A model generated the notes under the pieces. That model searched no databases. It saw only the letters and a program-made list of their open reading frames with translations, and had not been told where the DNA came from. DNA of 64,000 nt from Halomonas sp. KG2 (lineage in GTDB: Bacteria > Pseudomonadota > Gammaproteobacteria > Pseudomonadales > Halomonadaceae): NCBI GenBank assembly GCA_030440445.1, contig CP098528.1, positions 2,852,001 to 2,916,000 of the forward strand, written 5' to 3'. Positions 44,594 to 53,575 of the stretch are shown one piece after another; position 1 is the stretch's first letter; each line of letters begins with the position of its first letter. The translations under genes were made by a program, and so were the position numbers.

Positions 44594-44605
44594 CACGCTA
44601 CCGCC
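44594..44605 (-). promoter_or_regulatory. ops (operon polarity suppressor) element, RfaH recruitment site
   Basis: The minus strand reads GGCGGTAGCGTG followed by CC and a T-run (to 44587), the core of the enterobacterial ops site. It lies 21 bases before the ATG of the lipoprotein gene. RfaH binds paused polymerase at this site and suppresses termination over long polysaccharide operons. The promoter should lie between here and the terminator at 44776; weak -35-like TTGTCA is seen at 44725-44720, but no confident -10. Confidence 0.85.
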
Positions 44606-44775
44606 CAGGGATTCTAACGGGCGTATTCCCTTGCCCTACGCTGTGCGGCTTAAAAAGTGGTTAACCTGTGCTATCAAAGCGGTGCCATTGTAAGGGATTA
44701 ACTGGCGAGGCTCTACATTGACAAACCTTATACAGTTAATTCATTAAATTTTGCTACATTACCCATGAAACACAT

Positions 44776-44810
44776 AAAAAAAGCCAGATCTGTAAGAACT
44801 GGCTTTTTTT
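44776..44810 (-). terminator. Rho-independent terminator (bidirectional) after the O-antigen-ligase-like gene
   Basis: Twelve-base arms AAAAAAAGCCAG (44776-44787) and CTGGCTTTTTTT (44799-44810) leave an 11-nt loop, with A/T runs on both sides. It separates the Wzy-type cluster from the capsule export operon so that the latter uses its own promoter. Confidence 0.9.
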
Positions 44811-44834
44811 GTTACGGGATCAACGACTTAAAAG

Positions 44835-46106
44835 TTAACTTTGGGACTTGGTATGACTTGCTTCTCTCGTAAGATTTGCATAGACACCCCAAAACGAGGC
44901 TAGTAAAAAAGCATACATCATCACACCGCTGTTATGAGTTAAGAACGCTTGAGACAGGCCAAAGTCGATATAAGTGACTGGGAGCAGCACGCCTGCGGTA
45001 GCAATAGACCGAATTGCCAAGTTGTCGGCGCCTATCTGCCTGGCGAACAAGCGCATTGGAATGATGTAGAGCGCTAATAAAACAAACAAGCCAATCAAAC
45101 CGCGCTTGGCAAAAGCATCTATAAATTCATTGTGTGCGTGGCCGTACGAAGCGGCCTCTTGGTCAATCACGCCTTCTTCTCCCAGTGCTGCCATCGCCTG
45201 CTCGTAACCATTACTTCCCCAGCCTATTAACGGCTTCTCTTGAATTAACAGCGTTGCCCCACGCCACATTTCAAACCTAGAACCCACCGAGGTGGAACGG
45301 CTCTCACCAGAGATATACAAACTGACATCATTAAACGCTTGATGGACGCGGCTTTGCACACCAAGCTGAGGAACCGCGTAGACGGCAACACCACCAATTA
45401 ATACCGCACTAATAGCCGCGACTTTTAGCTTTGGTGAGAACCCCGCCCCATAAGCGCGATATAGCACCAGCAATACGATAGGAAAGCCTACCCACCCCCC
45501 TCGACTGCCTGAAAATAGCGAGCCCAGTATGCCGCCCATCGCCCCCAGCAGCATGAAAGCCACCCACACGTTGCGCTGTCGCTGAACAGCGGCCCATCCA
45601 AGCCCCGCCAAACAAAGCACCCCGAGTAACATACTTAGGTTGCCGAATTGGATAACGTGGGTGTGACCACCCGCTCGAGCGACGCCTTCAACTAGTTTTT
45701 GCCACCCAGCCCAACTACCAGCGGATATCGCCCCAACGGCAATGCCCCCCCACAAAAAAGCGAGTTTAGGGGGGTAGGCAATCACCCACCACATAGCAGG
45801 CACGGCGAGTATAAAGCGGATGGGTTTATCGATCCCCCGGCTACCTTGTGCATCCCACCAGGCTTCAGCAAGACTAACAAGTGCATAGGCCACTAAAGTG
45901 GCGATGACCCATCGATCCTGGACAGTGAGCTGCGGCAAGCGCCTCATTATCAAAAGACCAACGCCCGCCAAAAACAGCACCACCGCCCCCAGCGAGTAGC
46001 CACTGGGAATCACCAGCGCCAAGGCGCCTAACAGAAAAATCGCCACACTAGTTAACCAGTGTGGCGCGTATCGTGAGCCGTTTGCAGGCAAATTTTGAGA
46101 CACCAT
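44835..46106 (-). CDS. O-antigen ligase/polymerase-like membrane protein (Wzy_C domain)
   Basis: This encodes 423 residues from the ATG at 46106 (AGGA upstream); the longer frame starts at a GTG with no ribosome site. About eleven membrane segments are seen. The large periplasmic loop has SVGSRFEMWRGATLLIQEKPLIGWGSNGYE and YGHAHNEFIDAFAKRGLIGL, the H-N-x-F/Y region of the WaaL/Wzy_C family. It either ligates a polysaccharide to lipid A-core or polymerises repeats. A terminator follows. Confidence 0.85.
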   Translation of the reverse strand: MVSQNLPANGSRYAPHWLTSVAIFLLGALALVIPSGYSLGAVVLFLAGVGLLIMRRLPQLTVQDRWVIATLVAYALVSLAEAWWDAQGSRGIDKPIRFILAVPAMWWVIAYPPKLAFLWGGIAVGAISAGSWAGWQKLVEGVARAGGHTHVIQFGNLSMLLGVLCLAGLGWAAVQRQRNVWVAFMLLGAMGGILGSLFSGSRGGWVGFPIVLLVLYRAYGAGFSPKLKVAAISAVLIGGVAVYAVPQLGVQSRVHQAFNDVSLYISGESRSTSVGSRFEMWRGATLLIQEKPLIGWGSNGYEQAMAALGEEGVIDQEAASYGHAHNEFIDAFAKRGLIGLFVLLALYIIPMRLFARQIGADNLAIRSIATAGVLLPVTYIDFGLSQAFLTHNSGVMMYAFLLASFWGVYANLTREASHTKSQS

Positions 46107-46235
46107 CAAAGCAAGGTTCCTGATGACTGTTGAACACTCGCAAAAGCTATAAGCCTTCACACAGATTTACATTATTACAGGGCTTATACTGTCGAGCCAA
46201 CCGACACCTTGAAAACGCGCTTCGATATCATTCTA

Positions 46236-47630
46236 TTAATAGGCGTTTTTATTGATAAAACCTTTAAAAATAGTCATTACAATAATCTTTAGATCCAGCC
46301 ATAAAGACCAGTTATCGATATACCAAAGATCATACTCAACGCGCCTCTGCATTTTTTGCAGAGTGTCAGTCTCCCCGCGCAATCCGTTGACTTGCGCCCA
46401 GCCAGTAATTCCCGGCTTTACCTTATGGCGTCGCATATAAGATTCCACCAGCTCTTTATACTGCTCGTTATGAGCCAATGCGTGAGGGCGCGGCCCCACT
46501 ATCGACATTCTCCCCTGCAGTACATTAAAAAACTGCGGTAACTCATCTAACGATGTACGCCTTAAGAACGCACCGATCGTTGTAATGCGGCTATCATTTT
46601 TCTTTGCTTGGGTAACTTGCCCATCATTTTCATTGTGCACGTGCATGGAGCGGAATTTATAGACTTTAAAGTGCCGCCCATTGGAGCCTTCCCGGTACTG
46701 CTTAAAAAGCACTGGCCCTGGTGATGTGAACTTAATGGCTAACGCAATCGCCGCACATACCGGCAATATAAGCAGAGAAATTAGCGCCCCGATCACAATA
46801 TCTTCAGAACGTTTAATAAAACGTGACATGCCGCTCATTGGGGAAACGCTTAAGTCTATCGCGTAATGGCCTGCCACTTCCGACATGCGATGATTCAGCA
46901 GGTGCATATCTTGAAAAGCGGGAATAAAACGTACTTCTGCAGTGTGGTTACGCAGCGCGTAAAATAACGCCCGCACTACCTCACCCATCTCAAAAGGTAC
47001 GCAGATCCACACTTCCCGAGCATTAGATTCATTGATACGTCGCGCGATGCGATCTATGCAGGCATTGTTTAGTGGCGCTTTAATACGCTCAACACCGGCA
47101 ATCGTGTGGCCTTCCCAGGAGGCACTGCGAATCCCCTTGGCAACATCAAGTACGTTTTGACTTGGACCGATTAGAAATACTGGCCGACGTGCGCCACCTC
47201 GTAAACGCACATGCCGCAGCCCTAACTGGACCAACAACCGCGCCCCTCCCGCCATTAGAAACGATGCCATCAGCGTTAATCCTATCCAAAGCCGTGAGTA
47301 ACGCTCTGCGGCGTGAGCAAAATAGATAAGCGATGCGGCGGTAATTCCAACGACTAACCAGACCAACGAGAGCTTTGCCAACATGTGATAGATGGGCGTG
47401 ATACGCCAACGTTTATAGCTCTCTGACATGCTGTTGATTACTAGCACTAATAAAGCGATGCAGATTAGCGCCAACACATATCGTTCGTGAAGCTGGAATG
47501 AGCCAAAGCGCATGAAGTGTGCCAGCCACCCGCCAACGAAAATAGAGAACACATCAAAAAACGGAAAGACCACCTGCGGCGGGTAACGCTCCGAAAACGT
47601 CATTGTTTTAGGATTACCCATTGTTGTCAT
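46236..47630 (-). CDS. Undecaprenyl-phosphate glucose phosphotransferase-like initiating enzyme (WcaJ/CpsB type)
   Basis: This encodes 464 residues. Four or five N-terminal membrane segments and a CoA-binding-like middle are followed by the bacterial sugar transferase domain: IKFTSPGPVLFKQYREGSNGRHFKVYKFRSMHV, RRTSLDELPQFFNVLQGRMSIVGPRPHALAHNEQY, and KPGITGWAQVNGLRGETDTLQKMQRRVEYDLWYIDNWSLWLDLKII. It starts the Wzy-type glycan by moving hexose-1-phosphate to undecaprenyl phosphate. It overlaps the upstream GT4 gene by 4 bp. Confidence 0.93.
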   Translation of the reverse strand: MTTMGNPKTMTFSERYPPQVVFPFFDVFSIFVGGWLAHFMRFGSFQLHERYVLALICIALLVLVINSMSESYKRWRITPIYHMLAKLSLVWLVVGITAASLIYFAHAAERYSRLWIGLTLMASFLMAGGARLLVQLGLRHVRLRGGARRPVFLIGPSQNVLDVAKGIRSASWEGHTIAGVERIKAPLNNACIDRIARRINESNAREVWICVPFEMGEVVRALFYALRNHTAEVRFIPAFQDMHLLNHRMSEVAGHYAIDLSVSPMSGMSRFIKRSEDIVIGALISLLILPVCAAIALAIKFTSPGPVLFKQYREGSNGRHFKVYKFRSMHVHNENDGQVTQAKKNDSRITTIGAFLRRTSLDELPQFFNVLQGRMSIVGPRPHALAHNEQYKELVESYMRRHKVKPGITGWAQVNGLRGETDTLQKMQRRVEYDLWYIDNWSLWLDLKIIVMTIFKGFINKNAY

Positions 47631-48751
47631 CCTTTGCTACTGGCTTGTTGGTGGTCAGCCTGCTGCCTGCTCAGAATACTTTCAACACCTAAGCTAAAGA
47701 CATTGTGAAAGCTAAACTTCTGTCGCACCTTTTTGGCTTCTTCCGACATATCTGCTTTGGCAACTGGAGACATCGCGTAGTAACTTTTAAGCGCCCGAGA
47801 CAGCCCTTCAGCTTCATCGCTATAAAAATAGCCATTCCTATTATTATCTAGGTACTCGCTGGCTGCTTTCAGTTGATGGTTGGCAATTACCGGCGTACCA
47901 CAAGCGAGCGCTTCCAATGCAACTAAACCAAAACTTTCTGTCTCCGACACCGAAGGAAACACGAACACGTCAAACGTGGCCATGATAGCTGGGAGCTGTT
48001 CCCGGGCTAACGCACCCTTAAATTCCACTTCTTCTGCAACACCCAATCGCTCGGCAAGAGCTTCTAAGGCTGATCGCTGTGAACCATCGCCCACGATAGT
48101 CAATTTGGCGCCAGGTATACCCAGCTTTGAAAAGGCTTCAATTAGCTCGTGACAGTTTTTCACCGTCTCTAGCCGAGATACAAACCCAATACTAAAGGTA
48201 TCACCATCATTCTGCAGTTCTTGTTTATCAACATCTCCTCTGGCGAAGAACTCCTCTCCGACACAGTCAGGAAACACCTTTATCACTTTTTCGATAGGAA
48301 GCTTCAGTTCATCACTTACTTTTTCCCGATAGTAATCAGAAGGAACAACGTAAAGGTCAACATCTTCTTTAATAGCATTAAATAGGGCTGTAAAAAAACG
48401 TGACCCTGTTATTTTTTTGAGATCAGAACCATGAAAACGCAACACTGTATATCTCTTCTTACCCAGCAGCTTACTTAAAAAAAGCACTGGCAGAAAATAT
48501 ACTGGATAGTGAATTTCTAACATTGCACTCTTAGGCTGCGAAAAAACCGAGAAAACACAACGGATTATTAAATCCGCATAAAGCATTACTTTAGACAACT
48601 TACCAGTTGGCTTTTTTCTAATCGCAACCAGCATCACATTGTTCTCACCGATAACCTGCTTCCATGCACGCTCAGTAGAGCGTACGAATGTACCATAAAA
48701 TGGTGCACAGTTTGTCGGGTACATGTTAGTCCATAACAATAGCCGTTTCAT
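47627..48751 (-). CDS. GT4-family glycosyltransferase
   Basis: This encodes 374 residues. It has LLLWTNMYPTNCAPFYGTFVRS at the N-terminus, FSIGFVSRLETVKNCHELIEAFSKL, LTIVGDGSQRSALEALAERLG, FVFPSVSETESFGLVALEALACGTPVIA (E-x7-E) and NNRNGYFY. It is part of a tightly packed cluster with 4-bp overlaps on both sides. Sugar specificity is unknown. Confidence 0.9.
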   Translation of the reverse strand: MKRLLLWTNMYPTNCAPFYGTFVRSTERAWKQVIGENNVMLVAIRKKPTGKLSKVMLYADLIIRCVFSVFSQPKSAMLEIHYPVYFLPVLFLSKLLGKKRYTVLRFHGSDLKKITGSRFFTALFNAIKEDVDLYVVPSDYYREKVSDELKLPIEKVIKVFPDCVGEEFFARGDVDKQELQNDGDTFSIGFVSRLETVKNCHELIEAFSKLGIPGAKLTIVGDGSQRSALEALAERLGVAEEVEFKGALAREQLPAIMATFDVFVFPSVSETESFGLVALEALACGTPVIANHQLKAASEYLDNNRNGYFYSDEAEGLSRALKSYYAMSPVAKADMSEEAKKVRQKFSFHNVFSLGVESILSRQQADHQQASSKG

Positions 48752-49260
48752 TCGTTAACACTCCCTAACCCCAAGTAAGCACCAATACGTCGCCCTAGAG
48801 TGTTGTCGCTAGCGTTGTCGACAGCCGCGATGGGAATGCCATTAGCAGCCTGGGCCACACAGGTATCTAACGCTGCGTGAAAAGCATTTCTGTCAAAGCA
48901 AAATGTTAGTGAAGGGTATTGATTAGCAAACGCATTGGCGGTATCTAGCTGATGGTCATTTCGGTGTTCAGAATACGCAAGCTCTCGCGGCAGAAACACG
49001 CCTCTTTTTTGGTTATCTAGGCATGATAGAATGCTTCCCATACCTGCGTGAGAAACGACAACTTCCGCTTGGGAAAACAATTGGTAATATTGATCGCTTG
49101 ACAATGTTTTATAAATAACCATGCTATCGCTTTCAAAATGACTCTCTTCCCCTACTTGAGCCACCACATTCCCTGTATACCCTGACTTTTCTAACCATTG
49201 TGCAATATAGGTTAACATACGGTCAAAAGGCAGCTGTGTACCTACCGTAATAAAGATCAT
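48748..49260 (-). CDS. PssE/EpsF-like glycosyltransferase subunit (Alg13-like)
   Basis: This encodes 170 residues. MIFITVGTQLPFDRMLTYI, EVVVSHAGMGSILSCL and FLPRELAYSEHRNDHQLDTANAF are the GT28 C-terminal motifs of the Alg13/PssE half, which holds the catalytic donor site. It works with the membrane-anchoring PssD-like protein encoded just upstream (4-bp overlap). Confidence 0.9.
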   Translation of the reverse strand: MIFITVGTQLPFDRMLTYIAQWLEKSGYTGNVVAQVGEESHFESDSMVIYKTLSSDQYYQLFSQAEVVVSHAGMGSILSCLDNQKRGVFLPRELAYSEHRNDHQLDTANAFANQYPSLTFCFDRNAFHAALDTCVAQAANGIPIAAVDNASDNTLGRRIGAYLGLGSVNE

Positions 49261-49718
49261 AAAACTTTTCCCCAGAAAGAAAGGCGCTTATCCTGCTCTG
49301 CCAAGTGCTCCCATTGTGTTAAACATACATCGCAGAATAGTTTAGCTATTTTCCCTGAAAACGATAAGGTTTGATAATTTGCCATACTATCTACCCAAAT
49401 CACTTTTTTACCGAGCACCTTCCCGATAACACAAAACAGAAGCCCCGGTAAAGCACCCGTTGATATGACAACATCTGGGCGCGATTTTTTTATCACGCCA
49501 AACACCTCTCGAGCAACTTTAAGCAGTTTCTTTATACCACTTTCGCGATGAATATTAGTAATTTCGTAAACAATACAACTATTAATGGTGACATTTGGCT
49601 CACTTACGCCAAACATAAATTCAACACCGCTACAATCAGATGTTTTTTTAATTTGCTGATACAATCGCTTTAGCTGAACAAAATGGCCACCAAAAGAAGC
49701 TACCATTAAAATTTTCAT
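49257..49718 (-). CDS. PssD/EpsE-like glycosyltransferase subunit (Alg14-like)
   Basis: This encodes 153 residues. MKILMVASFGGHFVQLKRLY, RPDVVISTGALPGLLFCVIGKVLGKKVIWVDSMA and LTQWEHLAEQDKRLSFWGKVL fit the Alg14/PssD partner that recruits PssE to the membrane. It is short, as usual for this half. Confidence 0.9.
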   Translation of the reverse strand: MKILMVASFGGHFVQLKRLYQQIKKTSDCSGVEFMFGVSEPNVTINSCIVYEITNIHRESGIKKLLKVAREVFGVIKKSRPDVVISTGALPGLLFCVIGKVLGKKVIWVDSMANYQTLSFSGKIAKLFCDVCLTQWEHLAEQDKRLSFWGKVL

Positions 49719-49720
49719 GT

Positions 49721-50950
49721 TTAAACGCCCCTAGCTTCCAGTAATTCTATTCTCAGCATGTATAGATAGGCTATCAATAACGCTGTAGCGCTTGATGCAA
49801 TTCCAGAATTAACAACATGACCTGCTGTAAGACTTACTCCAACCATCACGCCTATGAGCAGTAAAAAACATATACTACTATTTGCATGGCGCTTGAAAAT
49901 GCTTATCGCGTAACCAGTGCCTAATAACCAGGGGAAATAAAATAGTATAGGCCCAACGACGCCGAAAGCGACCCATACATCAATAACATCAATTTCCACA
50001 ATGGAACCAGTTGCAGCGCGCAGCTTGTCAACACCCACGCCTAACAGGACGTCCAAAAAACTAAAATTCACAATAACGCTGCTATATGCGGCATGCACAA
50101 AGGTAGTCCGCCCACTAAGTAACGCCCCCCAGATACCGCCGTGAAGACTATAAAGATATAAAATTCTATCAAGCAAGCCAGTTGCTTGAATAAATTGATA
50201 GCCCAGCATCAACATAACAAGCGTACCAACAAGACCCAATATATAGATAACAGGAATACGCTTTACATTGAAGTAGCCACCGCGGATCAAAGCACACAAA
50301 TAGGCAAGACAGATTCCAATCATGGCGACCTTAGTGGCCTTCATTAAGAAAAAAAACAGCAGCACCAGAAACACTCCGGAAAGCACCCAAACGTTTCTAT
50401 TTTCAGCGATATAAAAAAGAACGATGCTTGCGGAAGCGAGCATTAAATAGCTCATTTCGTTACCAGCAATAATAAAACCCTTACCGCCTATTCCACCAGC
50501 GTACTGAGACTCTCCAATGCCAAAAATACCTAGAGCAACATTCGCCGCCATAGCAACAAAGTATAGAAGCATTAATGAAGCTATCTTTCTTCTACTCCAA
50601 AAGCCGCCTTTAGCACTTTCACCTATTAGATAAAACAGTAGAGCAAGTGTTAAAAGCCCTCTTACAGCCCAGGTAATACTTTCCGTCACCGCACCATAGA
50701 CAATCATTTGATAACAAATGCTAACTACTACCAACGCGATCATAATCAGTAGCCGAAAAAAACGCCAAGGGTGGTACACCAGCAACATGAGCACAATACC
50801 TATGAAGCCTAAGGCTTTATAGGGAGCAGATATACTTGGTATTGCCGCCTCCTGATAATAGAAGTAGCCATTCAAGGTATCTACTGCTGGCCATAACACC
50901 AGAAACATCAACAGTGTGATATCAAGGCAAGTCTTAACCTTTACATCCAT
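49721..50950 (-). CDS. Polysaccharide polymerase-like membrane protein (Wzy type)
   Basis: This encodes 409 residues with about eleven hydrophobic segments (TCLDITLLMFLVLWPAVDTL, LGFIGIVLMLLVY, LMLASASIVLFYIA, VFLVLLFFFLMKATKVAMIGI) and a periplasmic-type loop with HGGIWGALLSGRTTFVHAAYSSV, similar in style to the arginine loop of Wzy proteins. It follows the Wzz-like gene by two bases. The assignment comes from topology and context, since Wzy proteins share little sequence. Confidence 0.7.
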   Translation of the reverse strand: MDVKVKTCLDITLLMFLVLWPAVDTLNGYFYYQEAAIPSISAPYKALGFIGIVLMLLVYHPWRFFRLLIMIALVVVSICYQMIVYGAVTESITWAVRGLLTLALLFYLIGESAKGGFWSRRKIASLMLLYFVAMAANVALGIFGIGESQYAGGIGGKGFIIAGNEMSYLMLASASIVLFYIAENRNVWVLSGVFLVLLFFFLMKATKVAMIGICLAYLCALIRGGYFNVKRIPVIYILGLVGTLVMLMLGYQFIQATGLLDRILYLYSLHGGIWGALLSGRTTFVHAAYSSVIVNFSFLDVLLGVGVDKLRAATGSIVEIDVIDVWVAFGVVGPILFYFPWLLGTGYAISIFKRHANSSICFLLLIGVMVGVSLTAGHVVNSGIASSATALLIAYLYMLRIELLEARGV

Positions 50951-50952
50951 GA

Positions 50953-51759
50953 CTAATCGCCACGCCGATAGGCAACGCGCACTCTTGTCGCAAAAATACT
51001 CATTACCGCAGCAATGGGTGCGAACAGAAACGCCAGTAACAAGCCTACTGCAACAATGAAGCCTCTTCCCAACCCAACTGGCTCCAAGCTTCTCACCGCA
51101 AGCTGGGATGCCTCGCCTTCATTAATACTGTCGATACGGCGCTCTAGTAAAAATACCTTTTCAAAATAGGCGGCCTCAAGCTCACCAACCGTTTCACTAT
51201 TGCTGGTGCGAGCAGCCTCTAATGCTTCTGAATACGCTTCAAATTGATATTGAAGATTATTTTTAAGCATATCAACAAAATTGCTTTGATCATCTTCTAT
51301 TGTTTGAACAAGGCCATCATGAAAGCGCTCTATAAGCGGTTGAAACTTCTCCTCCGATGCACTGGTCACTTTTAGCAGAAGAGTATTCCGCGGATTATTA
51401 ATATTGACTTCAAAAGGCAGTTCTGAAACACTACTATCTGACAATATATTGCGTTGCTGCTGCTCTAAAAAAACATTATTAATTTTTGCAATAACTTCCT
51501 CCGGCGTCTCCAACCCTCGCTTCACGCCTTCAACCGTTTCATAGGAAGCGATACTATACATTGTTGTAAATTCATACTTAACTGGCTTTAAAAAAACAAC
51601 TAGCATGGTAATCGCCAGTACCATCATGATACAGCTCAGCATCACCCTCCACTGCCTGAGCAAGAGCACCACAAAGTCAACCAGTGTTACGTCACTTGCT
51701 TTATACATATCTTCGCTATCCATACACTTACTCTTGCCCCTCATTGGAATTTTAAGCAT
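50953..51759 (-). CDS. Wzz-type chain-length determinant protein
   Basis: This encodes 268 residues. Two membrane segments (VMLSCIMMVLAITMLVVFL and GFIVAVGLLLAFLFAPIAAVMSIF) flank a periplasmic helical domain, the PCP/Wzz layout. The ATG at 51723 (MDSEDMYKASDVTLVDFVVLLLRQWR) looks closer to the family start than the called one, but neither has a strong ribosome site. It is first in the Wzy-type operon. Confidence 0.82.
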   Translation of the reverse strand: MLKIPMRGKSKCMDSEDMYKASDVTLVDFVVLLLRQWRVMLSCIMMVLAITMLVVFLKPVKYEFTTMYSIASYETVEGVKRGLETPEEVIAKINNVFLEQQQRNILSDSSVSELPFEVNINNPRNTLLLKVTSASEEKFQPLIERFHDGLVQTIEDDQSNFVDMLKNNLQYQFEAYSEALEAARTSNSETVGELEAAYFEKVFLLERRIDSINEGEASQLAVRSLEPVGLGRGFIVAVGLLLAFLFAPIAAVMSIFATRVRVAYRRGD

Positions 51760-52146
51760 AACTTACGTATAACGGTCATTATTTCTAATTATTAATTATC
51801 AACATTAACTGACTAAGCACAGACATTCTCTAGACTCTTTTTACCATTACGCTGAATAGCCGTGATCGATAATGACAGCATTCTGCTTACACACTCTCTT
51901 TTTCCCATAATAAAAAGCGCTGCTAATTCCCAGTACCATCATACCCACTTACCAGCGGCCATGTAACTAAACGTAGCCAAGGCTTCCTCAAACTCTCTTC
52001 ATTTTGGCCCACAATACGCTTAGTCGCGACCTCAAAATTTTAATACTTTCAGGATAGTGTCCCATCAAAGCGATCTATCCTGTAGCGCAGATTTTAAACC
52101 TAGCGTCGGATACAGAGACTCTTTCAGCATTACATATTGAGACCAT
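51760..52146. promoter_or_regulatory. Intergenic region upstream of the wzz-led operon
   Basis: No gene is seen in this 390-bp AT-rich gap. It must hold the promoter of the minus-strand wzz-wzy cluster; TTGATA and several TAAT-rich sites occur at 51785-51815 but no convincing -35/-10 pair can be named. No ops element is seen in this leader. Confidence 0.35.
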
Positions 52147-52176
52147 AAAAAAACCGGCCTCGCGATGAGGCCGGTT
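52147..52176 (-). terminator. Rho-independent terminator of the porin gene
   Basis: Ten-base arms AACCGGCCTC (52152-52161) and GAGGCCGGTT (52167-52176) have a 5-nt loop, followed by T7 on the minus strand. It lies about 50 bp past the porin stop. Confidence 0.93.
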
Positions 52177-52226
52177 CTATTTCTACTTACAGGGGTTACC
52201 TGCTAAGCATGGCGATAGAGCCAAGC

Positions 52227-53312
52227 TTAGAAGTGGTAACGCGCGCCTGTCAGGTAGTATACGTCGTCGCCATCAGAGTTGACTTCAGAGTCAAGGCCGT
52301 CAAGAGTAACGTTGACTGACTGCTGGTCAGCTTGGTTCAACTCAACGAATACGTCGAAGTTGCTGGAAACTTTGTAGTAAGTACCCAGAGCCCAAGCAGT
52401 ACGGTCATCGTCTTGACCATCAGGATCTACATTGTAGATATCTGCAGCGAATGCCCAAGGACCAGTGGTGTAAGTACCACCCAGACCTACGGTGTCGTAG
52501 CCGCCGCCACGCGTATCGCTGTTTTCACGACCTTCATAGCCTAAACGAACAGATAGCTGGTCGTTAATGGCGTAAGAACCGATCAAACCGCCCATGATTT
52601 CGCCATTGCCGCCGCCACGTACTACGTCGTCAACAAAACCCAGACCTACAGTGACCGGGCCTTGCTCATAGCGTACACCACCTTGTGCAGCAATTACGCT
52701 GTCAGGATCGTTGTTACCAGTCTCAACCTGGCCACGCGTGCTGTAGTGTTTCAGCTGCAGGAAGGCAGTCCAGCCTTGAAGATCAGGCGTGTAGTAACCG
52801 ATAGAGTCGCCACGTGACTGCTTGGTGTGACCAGAGAACTCTAAACCACGATCAATTTCCCAGTCGAACGGCAGGGAGACGAATTGGTTGTAGAAGGCGT
52901 CGAAGTTACCAGCCTGGAAGGTACCGTACTGCTTGCTCTGTACGCCCAGGTAGCTTTGACGAACTTCAGTGAAACCAGACTCGGTGTAACGCTCGTCGCC
53001 CTTGAAGCGCCACTCTAGACGACCGAAAGCGGTCAGGTCAGAGTTAACTTCGTGGCTCATGCGCAGGCCAAGACGAGAATAGACGTCAACAAATTCTGCG
53101 CTGTTATCTAATGAAACATTCTTACCAGCGCCATTTGCACGCTCTTCTGCTGTTGAAGCACGGTACTCGGGACCGCCGCCAGCGATACCCATGGCGATAC
53201 GGCCATAGACGTCGAGCTTGGTACCATCTTGGTCATAAACGGTAGCTGCTTGAGCGGCAGCAGAGGCACCTAGGGCGCCAATGATAGCAGTCGCTAAAAG
53301 TGTCTTTTTCAT
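52227..53312 (-). CDS. Gram-negative porin (OmpC/PhoE-like)
   Basis: This encodes 361 residues. The signal peptide is MKKTLLATAIIGALGASAAAQA, followed by alternating beta-strands (KLDVYGRIAMGIAGG, FGRLEWRFKGDE, YLGVQSKQYGTFQAGNFDAFYNQF, the last typical of the constriction-loop region) and a terminal aromatic (GARYHF). It forms outer-membrane trimers for small solutes. AAGGA lies 9 bases before the ATG. The 263-bp gap upstream (53313-53575) holds its promoter, not resolved here, and no gene. Confidence 0.92.
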   Translation of the reverse strand: MKKTLLATAIIGALGASAAAQAATVYDQDGTKLDVYGRIAMGIAGGGPEYRASTAEERANGAGKNVSLDNSAEFVDVYSRLGLRMSHEVNSDLTAFGRLEWRFKGDERYTESGFTEVRQSYLGVQSKQYGTFQAGNFDAFYNQFVSLPFDWEIDRGLEFSGHTKQSRGDSIGYYTPDLQGWTAFLQLKHYSTRGQVETGNNDPDSVIAAQGGVRYEQGPVTVGLGFVDDVVRGGGNGEIMGGLIGSYAINDQLSVRLGYEGRENSDTRGGGYDTVGLGGTYTTGPWAFAADIYNVDPDGQDDDRTAWALGTYYKVSSNFDVFVELNQADQQSVNVTLDGLDSEVNSDGDDVYYLTGARYHF

Positions 53313-53575
53313 GATGTAGGTTCCTTAACTAGCTTACTGTTTCGATCGTTACCGCAAACTTATTGTGAAGTCTGCAGCTGGCTTGCGGGCCATGCTCTTT
53401 ATGCCATCCTCCGGTTTTTCCCGGTGGTATGCGGCACGTCCTCAACTAAGCCTTGTTATAGTCCAATGCTCGCAGGTCAAACTCTATACTGGGATTCCAG
53501 TGAACGCAATAGAAAAAAACAGTGTTTTTTTACGATTTGCATTTTTTTAAGGAACCCATGGGCAACTGATTGGTC

